A stretch of 64,000 bases of DNA from Isochrysis galbana (lineage: Eukaryota; Haptophyta; Isochrysidales; Isochrysidaceae), in NCBI GenBank assembly GCA_018136815.1, contig CM030931.1, positions 10,551,072 to 10,615,071 of the forward strand, written 5' to 3'. The translations under genes were made by a program, and so were the position numbers. Under the pieces are notes generated by a model. It did no database searches and had not been told where the DNA came from. It saw only the letters and a list, made by a program, of their open reading frames with translations. The first letter of the stretch is position 1. Every line of letters begins with the position of its first letter. Of the stretch, positions 1-13,728 are shown in pieces.

Positions 1-609
1 GCTGTAAGGGCCGTTCTTCTTTTTTGACGAGAGGTTCCTCCCCCTCCCCCCCCCCGGTGCTTTTTCCCGGAGAGTCGCCCGACGTAGGTCGGTCCGCCTC
101 AATGGGTTTTCCCTCACTCATTGTAGCGTGTGGGGAGTTATAATGGGAGCCGGGGGTTTGCGAGGGGGGAGATTCGTAGGGGTGCATATTCGTATGTGTC
201 TAGTGACAACGCACGTCAAGGCGTACGGCGTACGGGCAGGTGCGCTGAGGGGTGTCGTGATAGTACCGGGCTAGTGGGAGTAGTGGTACTAACGCTCAGT
301 TGTTTTATTATCCCTCCCTGCCCCCCCCCCCCTCCTAGCCTGTGAGCCCGAGCCCTCACTCACTGCCCACGCACACACACTTCTCATTGCACCATTTCGC
401 CGTCATGCAGGCGTACCAAGTCCAAGCGGCTCTCCTCTTGAGGTACGAGGTACAATGACCGTGACGTGGCGTGACGTGCTAAGGTTTATGATTCGTTTAC
501 TATGTTGCTTGTGCTTGTACACAGACGTAATCCATAACATTCACACTCTCTCTATCTCTATTTGCATACACATACATACATACATGCTGCATGCTGCATA
601 CAATATAGC
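1..609. other. Unassigned stretch
   Basis: No gene is supported here. It holds poly-C runs (about 40-57 and 320-332) and a short CATA repeat near 567-583. Small reading frames have no recognisable motif. Confidence 0.4.
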
Positions 610-1543
610 GCGATACGACTGTCGCATTCATCCTAGATGATGCGATTTCCAGGCTCTTGTTTCCAGGTCCTTCGTCGTGCGGCCACACGGCGAAGCTCAG
701 GTACATCTAGGTTGGTAGGGTTCGTCCCTAGCGATCTAGAATTCGAGTTCTCGTTTCGTTCCTTCTAGCCTGTTTGTCAGGTCTAGATTCCAGGTTTCCT
801 CCTTTCGGGTAATCTTTACGCAAGCTACATGCAAGCCTTGGCCCCTTTGGTGTTTCTTCCCCTTGGTTGCTACTCAGGGTTGTTCGTTAGAAGCGTCTAG
901 AAGGTTCACGCTCAACGGCAAGATTTCCTCTGTCGTGAAGATATCTCGTTGCGATCTGTATCCAAAGTGATCGCCGTGGTCGCGCGACAGGACGCTCCCC
1001 TTCGGACTCTCCGCTACGTGGGAAGTTACAACGGAGACACGCTCCGGCCGTCGCTGTGGAGTCTCTCTCTCTCTCGCTCTCTCTCTCCGTCTCTCGCGAC
1101 GTGTTTGAGTTATCGGTGATTTGGGGTCGCGGTTGCTTGATAATTTGCTTTGTTTGGGTAAATGATTCCGGTGTGTTCGTGAGTCGGTGTAACCTGTTGT
1201 TCTCAGCTCTTTGTCCGTCGTTGTTCGCTGCGTCGCTGCACTCTAGCAGCCTAGGCTCCCTCCCTGAGGGAAGAGTTCTTTGTAGGTCTAACAATCTCTC
1301 AAAACCCAACACACTAGGGCCGCTAGGAGCGCCTCGCCGCCCCACAGCCCTTCGTTCGCCGTTCGTTCCCCGTCCAGACACCCAAATGGGGTTGCCCGAC
1401 CCAGTCCAGAATTTCATTCATCCGACTCCCGGTGGGGAGGAGGGCCAAAGCGCCGCGCTAGCCGCCGGTGCTGCTCGCGACGGAGTGGCTCAGAGCCCTC
1501 CGGCTCCGCTCGACTCGACAACGACGCAACGTACGGCTAAAAA
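610..1543 (+). mobile_element. LTR retrotransposon relic: LTR plus leader and gag start
   Basis: The segment from TGTCGCATTC (about 610) to about 1200 matches, on the opposite strand, blocks at 17.44-19.44 kb and, more distantly, 39.54-40.12 kb. All copies share a CT-rich core (about 1060-1100) and the same right boundary, after which copies diverge, as expected for an LTR. The part at 1200-1543 matches the leader and early gag-like region at 17.12-17.44 kb. It is a broken partial element of probable Ty3 type, assigned by the pol-like fragment next to the 17-20 kb copy. Confidence 0.65.
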
Positions 1544-1689
1544 AATACCCTTTATTTAAGGGGGACGCGTGACGCGTGCAAAGTTGACACTTTTTGCCGC
1601 AAAACTTTTGCAAAACTTTTGCGCAAAACTTTGGGGGTTCGGGCACAAAACCTTTACCAGGCCCTACCTACGGCTATGGAGAAGTTCGA

Positions 1690-2334
1690 AGTTCTCCGCT
1701 TTAGGTGAAAACGGGAAGTGTATTAATATGTGTCTTGAATTGAAAGTTTTGGTGCTTTGAACAGAGGGCGGGGGGGTTCGTGCTGTTTGGGTTGGTTGAA
1801 GTGTGAAGGGGGAGTGGGAGAGGGAGTCTAGTGTTGAAAGAGGGCCCAAGGCAGGGCACTGAGTGATTGGTACTAGTGGCCCACAAGAGTGGGGTGAAGA
1901 CGAGAATCGTGTCAACAAGTTGGAAAACAGAGGCATGGGGTGCTCTCCGTATGGGGTTGATGGTTGTGAAGTGCCCTCCCATGTTGGGTGCACTGATGGT
2001 AGAGGTTTCCACCATGGGGAGGGCAGCTGAGCTACCCTCCCACATGAGGTGCTCTTGGGGTGAGAAGGTTTCCCACTGTAGGAGGGGGCCTTAAAGACCC
2101 CCTGCATGATGCATGATGCGCAGAGCCATGGTGGCAACCTGTTCGGTGCCAGTGCTCGCCACCCCGCGCGCTTGCGCGGGCGTGGTTTGGATGGGTTGGA
2201 TGGGCTTTGAGAGGGCTTTCTGACGAGCCACCTCGGGCGGCATGGGGCGTCCCAGGTGGGGCGCGGTGGCAAGGGTCGCCTGGGGCTCGGGAGCGGTCGC
2301 GGCACGCTCCATAGTTCAAACTATAACAATAGTT
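1690..2334 (-). mobile_element. Hairpin-MERA element, copy with GGHFT block
   Basis: Read on the minus strand, this copy starts with a perfect 6-bp stem (AACTAT/ATAGTT, 2319-2334), then an ATG at 2312 opening Met-Glu-Arg-Ala. Further on comes a block encoding SAPNMGGHFT (about 2000-1960), matched at protein level at 10.83-10.86 kb, and a block containing LDSLSHSPF (about 1850-1750), matched at 41.52-41.60 kb. Conservation of the same frame across copies suggests a real ORF1-like protein. The element class is unknown. Confidence 0.5.
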
Positions 2335-2449
2335 TTTCTGTAGTTGTGCCCATAAGGGCCACCAGGCCGCGGGTCGCTCCGCCGAGGCGGCGCGACCCTT
2401 GCCGGGGTGAGTGGGGCCTCTGCCATAAGGCATGCCCAATGGAGCGCAG

Positions 2450-2946
2450 GCCCTGCCTGCCTGATGCCATTGCTGTGTGTCCTGCAGTCTGCGCTGTCCC
2501 CCAAGATGGGGGCTAGCATGGCTGCACTGTGGGTGGTGTGGCCGGGGCCACGGACCGTGTGGCGCGACCGGGGTCGCACGCACCTGCTCGGCCTCCGATG
2601 GTGGACGCGGCCGCTTCGCCAGCGACTGGTCCGTGGGGGCATGGGGGCCGCCCTCGGTGGGGGGCCCGAATGAGAGGGGAGTCGCGGCGGCGCGCTCCAT
2701 CGCAGCCAAGTATAAACTTAGTTGCGGAACATAGAGCACTAGCGAGTCCGGGTCGGTGGAGTCAGGAACGGCGCGATAGTAGATAGTAGACGAGCCCATC
2801 GTGAACGACGAAACGGCGAAGCGTCTTGGATTGCCGAGCGGAAACGGGAGCGGGAGCGACAGGACTGCAACACGAATCATCGTCGGCAATGGGGCCTGAG
2901 GCGGCGGCCGGCGGAGGCGACCCTTGACCAAGTATAAACTTAGTTG
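2450..2946 (-). mobile_element. Hairpin-MERA elements, two starts in tandem
   Basis: Two copies of a 9-bp stem (CAACTAAGT / ACTTGGTTG type) lie at about 2705-2726 and 2928-2946. The first is followed on the minus strand by ATGGAGCGCGCC at 2700. The following 230 bp closely resemble the copy at 26.64-26.88 kb, including a conserved CAG-GTGCGT/GTGAGC junction that looks like a splice donor. Confidence 0.5.
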
Positions 2947-2949
2947 TGC

Positions 2950-3583
2950 AAGTAGCAAGTAGCGGTAGCGGTAGGCACTTTTGGAAAGATTTTTGCCTTA
3001 TAACGCCGCCCTATCTTCACCTCGCGCGCCTACTTCTACTTCCTCCTTCCCCTCCTGCTTTCCTTTTTCTTCTCTTCATAATCGGTGTTCGAGGGTGGGC
3101 CCAGGTGGGCGCTCTACCTCGGGCCGGGGTTCGGCGGTATGTGGTTTGGGGCAGGCCTAGTGCATGTTCGTTCGTCATTATTTCAATTTCATTGACCTTG
3201 CTTGTTGTTTGGTTTGCTTCTACCGTCATCGTTGTGCTATGTGCTGCAATTATATGACTGAATTGTGACGAATGGTCCCCACCCCCACCCTCTCACCTCA
3301 CTATTTAGTCTACTCCTGAGTGCGCCGCGACGGCAGAATAAAGTTTCAATTCATCCTGGTAGCACTTTGGCATCGACGCAGAAATTCCTGTGGAGGTATG
3401 CTGCGAAAAGCCATTACCACGTGTTGACGGCACGGTTAGCCCTTTGGCAACGGGATGAAGACCCCGCGCATCCTCCGGAACGGAAGGTGATGTCGTAGCG
3501 TAGTCGGCGCACGTCTGAAGACCAACCCTTTTGGTCGAGCCCGTCTCGCAGGAACGTGGATAGGTACCGGCCCTCAAGGACTG
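2950..3583. other. Unassigned, probable 3' flank of the dynamin gene
   Basis: No convincing gene. The minus-strand dynamin gene ends at 3584, so part of this stretch is probably its 3' UTR. Confidence 0.35.
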
Positions 3584-6430
3584 TTAGGTTCGAAGGGCAT
3601 GCAATGCCTCCTCGACCCGGATGAGCTGCTCGACCATTTTCTCGTCCGCAAACCGACTCGTCGCCTCGTCGTTCGCTTCTTCGAGAAGAGCAGGCACATA
3701 GTGCACCGTAAAAAGCTCTCCACCCACTTGCAGTTCCAGCTCTTTAGCGAGGTGCGAGATAATGAGCTTAGGCACCACCTTTGCCACGGCTTGCCGCACA
3801 TCCTCGAAGTAGGCCTTCAAGACGGCACACGGTGCTCCGTGGGCACCCTCCTTCTCCATTCGGCGAAGCAGCGCCTTGGTGACGAATACATAAGCCTCCT
3901 CAACGTCTATGAGCTTTGTGATCTCCGCCTCAGTCTCGAGGGCAAGGCGATCAATGAGACCAATCACCTTGGTGCGCACGACCGCTGCCAGCTTGGGAAA
4001 ACGCGCAAGCTGCGGGTTCATCGAATCGACGACGGCACGCAACTCCGCTGCAACCTCACGCAAGCAGATGGCACACGGATCAAAGAGCTGACGCAGGGGG
4101 CGACGAGCCGATTTGTGCCCCAACAGTAGTTGAATGACGTCCTTCGGCAAAAAGCCGCGCGAGAGCTCGTCATCCATGAGCGAGCCACGCCGTGATTGCG
4201 GGGGGTTCCGCGTCGACTTTGGCGGCGCATCATACGGTTCAGGATACGGGGCCTCCGCAGAGGATGACGCAGAGAAGCCTATGTCGTTCAGATAGCCTTG
4301 GAGCGGCGGCTCACCCCACTCTTGTGTCTTGTCCAGATCGTCAGACAGCAGCCCTGCGCTCGGCCCAGCCAGCCCGCCAGTCAATGAAGGCTGTGGGTCC
4401 GCCGCACTGTGCAAGAGTCTCTCAATACGAGATTCGAGGTGCACGCCCGATGGCGCAATGGCTCCACCGAGAGAGGCTGCGTTGGCCGCTTCTTCTGCCT
4501 TGGCTTCAGCAGAAAGAGCGGGTGGAGCTAGCAACACAGAGCGCGAGTTCTTAGGAGCCAAGAGGGAGACCATCCAGCCTTCATGGTTGCGCACAGCCTC
4601 GTGCACCTCGAGCTCCCAACCGGCGAGGTCTCTGAATGGGTCGAGCTTGTTGAGCGCTACTTCTAGCCGCTCGAATGCGAGCTTCATACGGTAACCGGTC
4701 GGCCGGGAGGCCGATTTGTGTGCCCCTTCCACCTCGCGCGCTGTCTGCATGAGCAATGTGTTCAGGAGCAGGTGACGGGAGGTCTCGTCCTTCGGAACTG
4801 GAGGCGCCATTACTGCAAGCCTCCTTTGCGCGTTAAGTCGCATTTGCTCAGCTTGCTGCAAGATCGCGGGTTTGGCTTGTTGGAGTTGAGAGATAGCAAG
4901 TTTACTTAGATGTTGCGCCAAGCACGGCACGCCGAGCAAGCCTGCGCACCCTGCGGCTCGCGCGCGTGAACCTATCATGGAGTGGTCGAAGTAGTGCTGT
5001 TCGAGTTGAGAAGTCCCGCCAGTGCGAAGAGACACCGCAAATCGGCCCCTCTTTGGTACCAATTCGGCAGATTTGTTGCCGGTGAGGAAGCTTACAACAT
5101 TTTCAGCGTCAACTTGACGAGTGGCAAGATCCGTTTTGGTTAGGACACCAACCGTGCGCTCGAGCCTTGGGTCAATGGAGCGGACAAGCTCAAACGCTTG
5201 GTCCGCCTCGAGATCACCAGTTGCTTGGGAAACCAAGACAATTGTGGCTCGGGGGTTGGCGGCGAAAGAAGTAGCGAGTTCCCGCAGCAGGTCACGAATG
5301 TTCTCTGGCTGTCCCAGCGAGACAAGTGGCACAGAAGTCAAACCAGGGAGGTCAATCAGCGAGAGATTTGGCAAGCGCGATGAGGCGAGTCGCAACGAAA
5401 TTGTTTCTCTTGTGATGCCCTTGCCGTTGCCCGCGAGCGCTCTCGAGACGTTCACAATAGCGTTGCGCAACGCCTGCTGCTGCTCAGGGGTCGGCGGTAC
5501 CGAAAGCACGAACTTCCCGCCTGTGGTCGGTGGCGGTGGCATTCCATCCTGCGGCCCTGGAAACGGCTGATAGGCGACTCCACCCGAGGGCGAGTTGATG
5601 GGATCAGGCTGCGGGTACTGGGGAAGGTTTGGTCCAAGCTCCGCGATGAGGTCATTTGTTGGGGAATGCTGCAGGATCAGTCGTAGCGGGGCCTGCGTCA
5701 CCATGCCAGTGCCTGTTGGCATAAGATCAAAGCCAGTAAGAGCGTTGATGAGCGTCGACTTGCCGGAGGATTGCGTGCCAATGACAACCTGGCCAAAGCG
5801 GGCAAGGATGGAGTGTAAGAGTACATCACTAGTTCCAGGCTGGTCGAGGGAGGACACTTGCCCAATTCTCGCAGTGCGCCTAATGCGGCACTCAGGCGAC
5901 GTCATTTGACGACTGGGTCGCCATGCATGACAGAAGGGCTCATGTGGCAGCGCTAGACGCACAATATCAGGGCTCTCAAGATCGCATAATTCACCGTCCA
6001 CAGCGGCGAGTGCGGCGAGCGCCTCAAGGTGCGCACTGCCCCCTGAAGCCAAGCCGGTCAGAGGGCTCGAAGCGGGATTTGTCTCCGACTGTGCTGACTT
6101 CCCTGGCTTGGCCTGCTTCTCGCGCATCGCCGCTAAGCCAGCCTTGGATGCTGCGGATGCGACGTGGTATCCCGTCTTTGAGGCGGAGGCGATGCCCGCT
6201 ATCCCGAGAGAGACGAGGTGAGCCGCTTGTGCGGCGCGACGGGTGGTGGCGGGCTCGTCGGCGTCAGGGTTCCGCTCGCCCAGCGGCGTCCTCGCCGAGC
6301 GCCATCCCCTCGATCTTCCCTCGCCCATTCTCCGGGGGTGCCCCTCCCTCCCTTCCCTCGCGATCAAACGGTCTGAGGAGGCCCCGCTCCCTCCGCCCTC
6401 GGCCGCCCCCCCCCCCAAAGCCCCCGACAA
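3584..6430 (-). CDS. Dynamin-related GTPase
   Basis: A large membrane-remodelling GTPase of about 948 residues. The GTPase signatures are in order: P-loop GTQSSGKS (about 218-225), switch-I threonine within GMVTQAPL (about 242-249), DLPG (360-363) and TKTD (431-434). A helical stalk follows, interrupted by a low-complexity Pro/Ser/Ala region, and the last 110 residues resemble a GTPase effector domain. No PH domain is seen, which points to the plant/protist DRP type rather than classical dynamin. The N-terminal ~155 residues are Ala/Gly/Arg-rich; residues about 158-196 look poorly conserved and may be a retained intron (a GTGCGT donor lies near 5962). The true start may be Met-35. It is head-to-head with the kinase at 6995, separated by 564 bp of CT-rich DNA. 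Family assignment is firm; which organelle it divides cannot be told. Confidence 0.9.
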   Translation of the reverse strand: MSGALGGGAAEGGGSGASSDRLIAREGREGHPRRMGEGRSRGWRSARTPLGERNPDADEPATTRRAAQAAHLVSLGIAGIASASKTGYHVASAASKAGLAAMREKQAKPGKSAQSETNPASSPLTGLASGGSAHLEALAALAAVDGELCDLESPDIVRLALPHEPFCHAWRPSRQMTSPECRIRRTARIGQVSSLDQPGTSDVLLHSILARFGQVVIGTQSSGKSTLINALTGFDLMPTGTGMVTQAPLRLILQHSPTNDLIAELGPNLPQYPQPDPINSPSGGVAYQPFPGPQDGMPPPPTTGGKFVLSVPPTPEQQQALRNAIVNVSRALAGNGKGITRETISLRLASSRLPNLSLIDLPGLTSVPLVSLGQPENIRDLLRELATSFAANPRATIVLVSQATGDLEADQAFELVRSIDPRLERTVGVLTKTDLATRQVDAENVVSFLTGNKSAELVPKRGRFAVSLRTGGTSQLEQHYFDHSMIGSRARAAGCAGLLGVPCLAQHLSKLAISQLQQAKPAILQQAEQMRLNAQRRLAVMAPPVPKDETSRHLLLNTLLMQTAREVEGAHKSASRPTGYRMKLAFERLEVALNKLDPFRDLAGWELEVHEAVRNHEGWMVSLLAPKNSRSVLLAPPALSAEAKAEEAANAASLGGAIAPSGVHLESRIERLLHSAADPQPSLTGGLAGPSAGLLSDDLDKTQEWGEPPLQGYLNDIGFSASSSAEAPYPEPYDAPPKSTRNPPQSRRGSLMDDELSRGFLPKDVIQLLLGHKSARRPLRQLFDPCAICLREVAAELRAVVDSMNPQLARFPKLAAVVRTKVIGLIDRLALETEAEITKLIDVEEAYVFVTKALLRRMEKEGAHGAPCAVLKAYFEDVRQAVAKVVPKLIISHLAKELELQVGGELFTVHYVPALLEEANDEATSRFADEKMVEQLIRVEEALHALRT

Positions 6431-6639
6431 GCGATCGCTTTCAAATCGCTCTCTCTCTCTCCCTTCCCCTCCCTCGTCCTCCTTGGGGGGTGTTCTTTTG
6501 TAGAGATAGAATTGACCTTACAAAACAATCCGCCTCCCCCCCCCGTTTCCAAAAGGGGGTTTGATATGTTACTACTCTAGTATTCTAATTTGAAGTAGAA
6601 AGGGGAGGGTTCGGCGTCGACACGATTTGTTCCTCTCAA

Positions 6640-6731
6640 GTCTACTCTACTACTCTCTCTTTCTCTCCACTAATCACAGTACCCCTCGCCTCCCTTCCTC
6701 TCTCTCTCTCTCCCTCCCTCTCTCCCTCCCT

Positions 6732-6774
<43 letters not shown>

Positions 6775-6994
6775 CCTGCGGAGCCTTTTTCTTCTCTCTC
6801 TCCCGTGGACACATCCTTTCTCTCAACGAAGGGGGAGGGAGGGGCGCCATCTCTCTCTCTCTCTCCTCCTCACTCGCCCGCTCGGGCGTGTTCGTCATCC
6901 CCTTGGCGCCTCCCCCTCCCTCCCTCCCCCCCTGCCCCCCCCCCTGCCCCCCCTCCCCCCCCCTCCCCCCCCCCTCCTCCCCGGGGGGCTCCTT
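6640..6994 (+). promoter_or_regulatory. CT microsatellite and C-rich tract before the kinase start
   Basis: A near-pure CT tract (about 6695-6775) and C-runs lead straight to the ATG at 6995. The same arrangement (CT on the coding strand, close to the start codon) recurs before several other genes in this window, so it probably forms a core promoter or 5' UTR element. No TATA box is evident. Confidence 0.4.
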
Positions 6995-9058
<2,064 letters not shown>

Positions 9059-9884
9059 GGGATATGGGGCCGACTTTCTTGTCCCGGACGCACCATATTG
9101 GCAGGCGACTTTTGCCACTTCACTAGATGGATTGCGTGTTCGCAAAAGAATCCGAGTGTTACCAAACAATCGGAGACCAACGCTGCTTCCTGCTCCTTCC
9201 TATCACCCTACGGCCCGGAGCTTCTCGCTGAAGTGCAATTGCTTCATGCCATGAGAGCAAGAACTGGGGTGCAAATTCGATAGCGTTAGTGAGCAACCCC
9301 GCCCCTAGTAAGGCAACGCTCAGGCCATGCCATCACCGGATATTCGCTTTTTCATTTCTCATCCTCATCTCGGCCCCAAAAGTCGACCCCGTTTGTTGTT
9401 TGTTCCTGCTATTGAAGTCCATTCGTAGCTAGTAGCTAGCGTAGCTCGCGATCGCTTGTGAAGATGGTAAAAGCACATGCATCCAGTTCTTCAAAGTATG
9501 CAGCACAATTATCGTTAAAACGATCGGCGATATGGAGAGTGCGCCGCCGCCCTCCGCTCTTTCGCTCTAAGGTCAAGGCCGCCAGCGCGGAGGCGGCTTG
9601 CGTATTTTATTGGTACCACAGCTGCGCCGCTCTTGATTACCTCGCTCAGAATTTAAGAGGCCGCCACCTCAAATCTGTTTTCCCCACATTCACATCTCGG
9701 GTATAATTCCAATTCCTAACCCCCCCCCCTTACCCCCTCCAGGCCCTGCCCGGTAGAGTGTAGAGTGTAGCGAGGATTTACTTCTTCTTGCGACCCGCGC
9801 CCTCCTTCCAGCATCCCCTCCCCCCGGCCCCGGGCCCCCTTTTCCGTCCCCCTCTCCGGTATGTAGCCTTGTAGACCCCTTTTC
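9059..9884. other. Kinase 3' flank and a degenerate hairpin-MERA start
   Basis: No gene is supported. At 9511-9524 a perfect ATCG/CGAT stem with loop TTAAAA sits 7 bp before ATGGAGAGTGCGCC, matching the hairpin-MERA family seen elsewhere, but no longer similarity follows. Confidence 0.35.
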
Positions 9885-10494
9885 CAACTAAGTTTATACT
9901 TGGTTGACCCATGGGGGGGCACGAGCCCCCCCCTCTCTCCACTCCTCCCCTGCCATGGGGGAGGAGCCACCCATCCTCCTGGCATGCCTGATGGCTTGCC
10001 AGGAGGCCACTGCCCTACTGACCCACTCCCTTCCCTACAGGCTCGCCCCATTCGCCCATCCTGGCCCCTCGTGACCAGCCCATTGCTCCAACCCCCCCTC
10101 CCCCCCTGGTCGACAGGCAGACAGGTGCAGCCTGGGGGCCCCAGAGGCTCGGGAGCGCCAGCGAGGGAGAGGCAGGGGAGGCCAGGGCCCAGCCCCAGCC
10201 TCCTCTGCCCCCTGAGCTGGCCTCCAGGAGCCTCCAGGGGCCGCCAGAGGGCAGCTGGAGGCCTGCCGCAGGCGCGCCATCGCGCGTGCCGCAGGAGAGG
10301 GGAGAGAGAGCGCGGAAAAGGGGGTGGGCGCGAGCGAGAGCTCCGCCCACCGGAAAATCGGTAAGTCTCGCGCCTGTTTACAGGATAAGACGAGACAGAG
10401 GGGGCCGCCCACTCGGAGACACAGGAGGAAGGGGGGGAAAGATCACCGGGGGGTGGCGCGGGCCACCGGACCATATCTAAGCCCTCCACCCCAA
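9885..10494 (+). mobile_element. Hairpin-MERA family copy
   Basis: The stem CAACTAAGT/ACTTGGTTG (9885-9906) is followed by an ATG at 9911 and a GC-rich region with open frames in several phases. A stretch near 9985-10040 with a CTACAG acceptor-like site recalls the copies near 2.45 and 26.8 kb. The GGHFT block that follows MERA in another copy appears further right, at about 10.83 kb, so this may be the 5' part of a larger element. Confidence 0.4.
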
Positions 10495-12020
10495 TCCCCC
10501 TAGTAGTGTACGGGGGGAGCCGCCTGATGGCGGGGGGAGAAGGGCCGGGGAATGGGGGTGTAGAGAGTATGCTACGTGCTACTTGTAGTGGGTAGTGGTT
10601 CCATTCGCCGCGAGTGCGGTAAGAATATTAAAAGGTTTTTTTTGTAGACCCCTTTTCCTACCTAGATTTCACGAAATTTCGCGAGAAATGGTGCGCGGCA
10701 TAAGGGCCCCAAATTTAAAAATATCCGAAATATGTACCCTTCCCCTGCCGCCATGCCACCCAACCAAGGACTCCCCATGATGGGTGGCAACACTGCTGTC
10801 ACCCTCATGGAGGCAACTCCTACCACCAGTGCACCCCTCGTGGGCGGGCACTTCACACAACAATCCATCATGGGGGCCTTTTCGGCCTCCAACTCTTCAA
10901 AGAACAGCTCTCAGAAATCGTACGCAGAGGCAGCTGGGCCTAAGGCTCAGGTGCCATCACAGACACAGCAAGCCCCACCTCAACCCACCCAACAACCACT
11001 GCCGCCCTCGCGCAGGCGAGCGGACCCGCAGTCGGATCCTAAACCGACTCTACCTACCCACCACCACACAATTCGCCTCCCCCCTTCATGACCAAGATGA
11101 GGAAGAAGAACCGGAAGACACTCCCTTCTACATCCAGCTAGCGCAGCTAGCAGAGGACAAGAAGGACATTAAGAGCGAAGACATGGCCACATACATGAAG
11201 TTTCTTCTTTCCAAGCTGGAGGGCTTGGACGCCACTCCCGATGGGATGGACAAGGGCCGTAAAGGCCCTTGGCCCTTGGATCTTTTACGTCGACGACGAC
11301 GCACACGAACCAATTCAAAGCCGCGCACGGCGACAAACTACAAGCTACCCTATCGGGCGTCCCACATGAATTTGAGATCACTTACGGGGCGCTAGCCGAC
11401 TCAGCCCCGCGCAAGTCGAGCGCGATTCGATCCTCTCTGAAGGAGGTAGCTACCTACATAGTCTTCCGCATCTTTGACCCGGTCAAAGCTTACAACTTAC
11501 AAGACCAAGACTCGCCATTTGGCTAGCGCGTTGGAGCGTGAGGGCTTCCACGTACTCAGGGGCAATCAACAGCGCGCCAAGACCACCCTCGAGGGGATCA
11601 CCAAAGTAGAATCGGGCAAGCGCCCGATTTGGCACTTCTACGTCTACACGGACACATCCGCCCTGGGACACCGCTTCCCTAGGAACATTCACGTGACCCT
11701 CGACGACGGGGAGACTTTCAATCTGGACTACGCGGTCCGCTCCTCGGTGGAATGCGTAACCCCGGAGGGAGACATTGCTATACACGGCGCCCCGGGAGGA
11801 TGCAAAGGCTACGACAAGCCGTGGGCCATATCTTTCAATTTTTAAGAAGATTTTTTCCCCACCCCTATCCCCCTACTAGTGCACTGGGGGAGCCGCCTGA
11901 TGGTTGATGGCAGGGGGAGAAGGAGAAGGGCCGGGGGAGTGGGGGTGTAGAAAGTATGCTACGTGTAGGTAGTGGTTCCATGCGCCGCGAGTGCGGTAAG
12001 AATATTAAGAAGTTTTTTTC
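10495..12020 (+). mobile_element. LTR-like element with direct repeats and unfamiliar ORFs
   Basis: Two direct repeats of about 150 bp (about 10495-10650 and 11866-12020) share the phrases GAGCCGCCTGATGG, AGTATGCTACGTG and GTGCGGTAAGAATATTAA. They bracket a 1.2-kb interior with coding-like segments: an N-terminal block with SAPLVGGHFT and KSYAEAA (about 10740-10960), an acidic segment (about 11090-11260), and a conserved-looking C-terminal part (about 11515-11842). Solo copies of the flanking repeat lie at 26.22-26.29 and 57.50-57.72 kb in the opposite orientation. An LTR-type or related retroelement is the best guess. It appears broken. No reverse transcriptase motif is visible. Confidence 0.45.
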
Positions 12021-12581
12021 AAGTGCTTGCTGTTTGCGGTTACGTTTACAATCCGATTGCGCGCCAAAGGCCAAAGGGCTTCTTTGGTTCAAGCAGTGGA
12101 GTATTGTTATATTGCATTGTCTGAGAAAGAGTTCTGTATTGTGGCGATCGTACTTGCGTTTGCTGACTTTGTGTCTATTGTGTGTGCCACGTACCATCAC
12201 CTGCAATACCACCATCGGGCGATATTGATTGGAGGCATCCATAGCAGGGCCAATCTTGTGATACACCGAGCCCTGATCTATTGTGTAGGTACCAGCGACC
12301 TAGCAGGCCGGGCGCTGTCACAAGGCCGCGCTGGTGCCGGGACAGAGGTGGAAAGATCGCCCCGGGCATGCCCAGCGCAAATCTCCCTCCAGGAAGTTGA
12401 GCTTTGCTGCGGGGATGAGGTGCACAGAAGGGCCTCCAAGGATCATAAGCCTCTTCGGAAGGCATGCGCATGTGGACGGGCGCGTCCGAGGCACGACAAA
12501 CATTTTCCCCGCTTGTCCAACAAATCATCAAAAGCCATTGGGTACACTCGGCGGCGAGTCTAATCCTGAATCAAAGAAGAT
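12021..12581. other. Unassigned, 3' flank of UTP23
   Basis: No recognisable gene, RNA or repeat was found; open frames here lack family motifs. Confidence 0.35.
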
Positions 12582-13375
12582 CTATCTCAAGTCGCTATCA
12601 TGATTCTGTGCGTTCGTGTGACGTGACCTCCGTCTCCGATGCTTTTTTGTGATCCCTTCTTTCGGTTGGACCGGAACCGGAGCCTTCTTCTTCTTCTTTT
12701 TACATGACAGGGGGTTTGGCTCCTTTGGACCGTGCCTGCGACGCCTTGCAGGCGCCTGTGGTTCGTTGCTGTCTGCATGGCTACCTGCCATTGTCACTGG
12801 CTTTGCGTTGACAATCTCTTGTGCTGCAACTTCAGCAATCACCTTGCTCTCCCTGGTCGGGGGCTCGAGCACAATGTTTTTACGAGAGAAACGAAGCAGA
12901 GGCACGCCCACGAGACTGATTATCTTGGACTGAAGCTCTGCATCTTCTGTCATCACGCACAGTTTCTGTGGATTGCCGTTTTGGACAGCGCTCAAGACCT
13001 ATCATTCGGTGGACTGGCAGTGAGAAGCGAGCTCAAATGATCACAGTGCTGACAATAGGCACATACCGACTCAGAGGCTGCCCCGGGCTGGCTGCTCGTA
13101 GCCGCATCGAGCTTACGCAGCCGTTTGGCGACGGCGGTTGCTGTCTTGAATTCTTTTCCCAGCTGCCGCAGCTCCGCGACAACCGCACGCGTGACAACCA
13201 CTTCGGCCTTGCTGCCCAGAATCTTGGGGATCTCCTCTCTCAAATCGATGTTGAGGTTTGCCGCGGCTTGTAGCGCTGTCCCATCGACGACGATGCGGAA
13301 GGGCGGCCTCACCCCATAAGCGCACCGGTAGAAAGCGATGGCCCGCCGGGCGCGAGACTTCTTGCCGATGCGCAT
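12582..13375 (-). CDS. UTP23: UTP23, PIN-domain rRNA-processing factor
   Basis: Two exons, 13067-13375 and 12582-12998, give 241 residues. Start and early sequence (MRIGKKSRARRAIAFYR, then VVDGTALQAA) match UTP23, a nucleolar SSU processome component required for early pre-18S rRNA cleavage and snR30 release. PINc features are the Asp of VVDGT, the Glu of VVAELRQLG and the acidic pair in MTEDAEL. The intron (GTATGT...TAG) is set by joining SES to VLSAVQNGNP, matching the family's SECLLSMVEEGNP. The C-terminal NPLSCKKKKKK is a UTP23 signature distinguishing it from FCF1/UTP24. The gene lies head-to-head with the DUF4336 gene, 1.3 kb apart. Confidence 0.92.
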
Positions 13376-13728
13376 GTGGCACGGCCACTCGACTCGCAGG
13401 GAGGGTTTCTATTCACGCCGGTCACGCCCTTTTCCGTTTTCTCCTTCGTCCGTGCACAAAGTAAAAATTCGTTTACGTTTTAGGTTTGGTGTTTGGTGCT
13501 CCACTCTTCTGTAACCAACAGTTTTTACATCCGTAGGAAACCAGAGCGATTCCCCCCTTTTAAGAGAATGATGGATGGTGTCTACGTATAGCGTTCTTGC
13601 AGAACTGGAACTCTTTTACCAGAAAGGGCGATCGGCTCCGCAAGAGAGCGTGATCCCATCTCGATTCAGCGCCCGGCGGGCCCCGACGAGGGTCGGTGGT
13701 TGGTGGACCCCCCTTTTTTGCCACTGTG

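Noticed and set aside
13113-13388. Alternative-frame ORF over UTP23 exon 1
   Set aside because: The UTP23 frame has clear homology; the other is its shadow.
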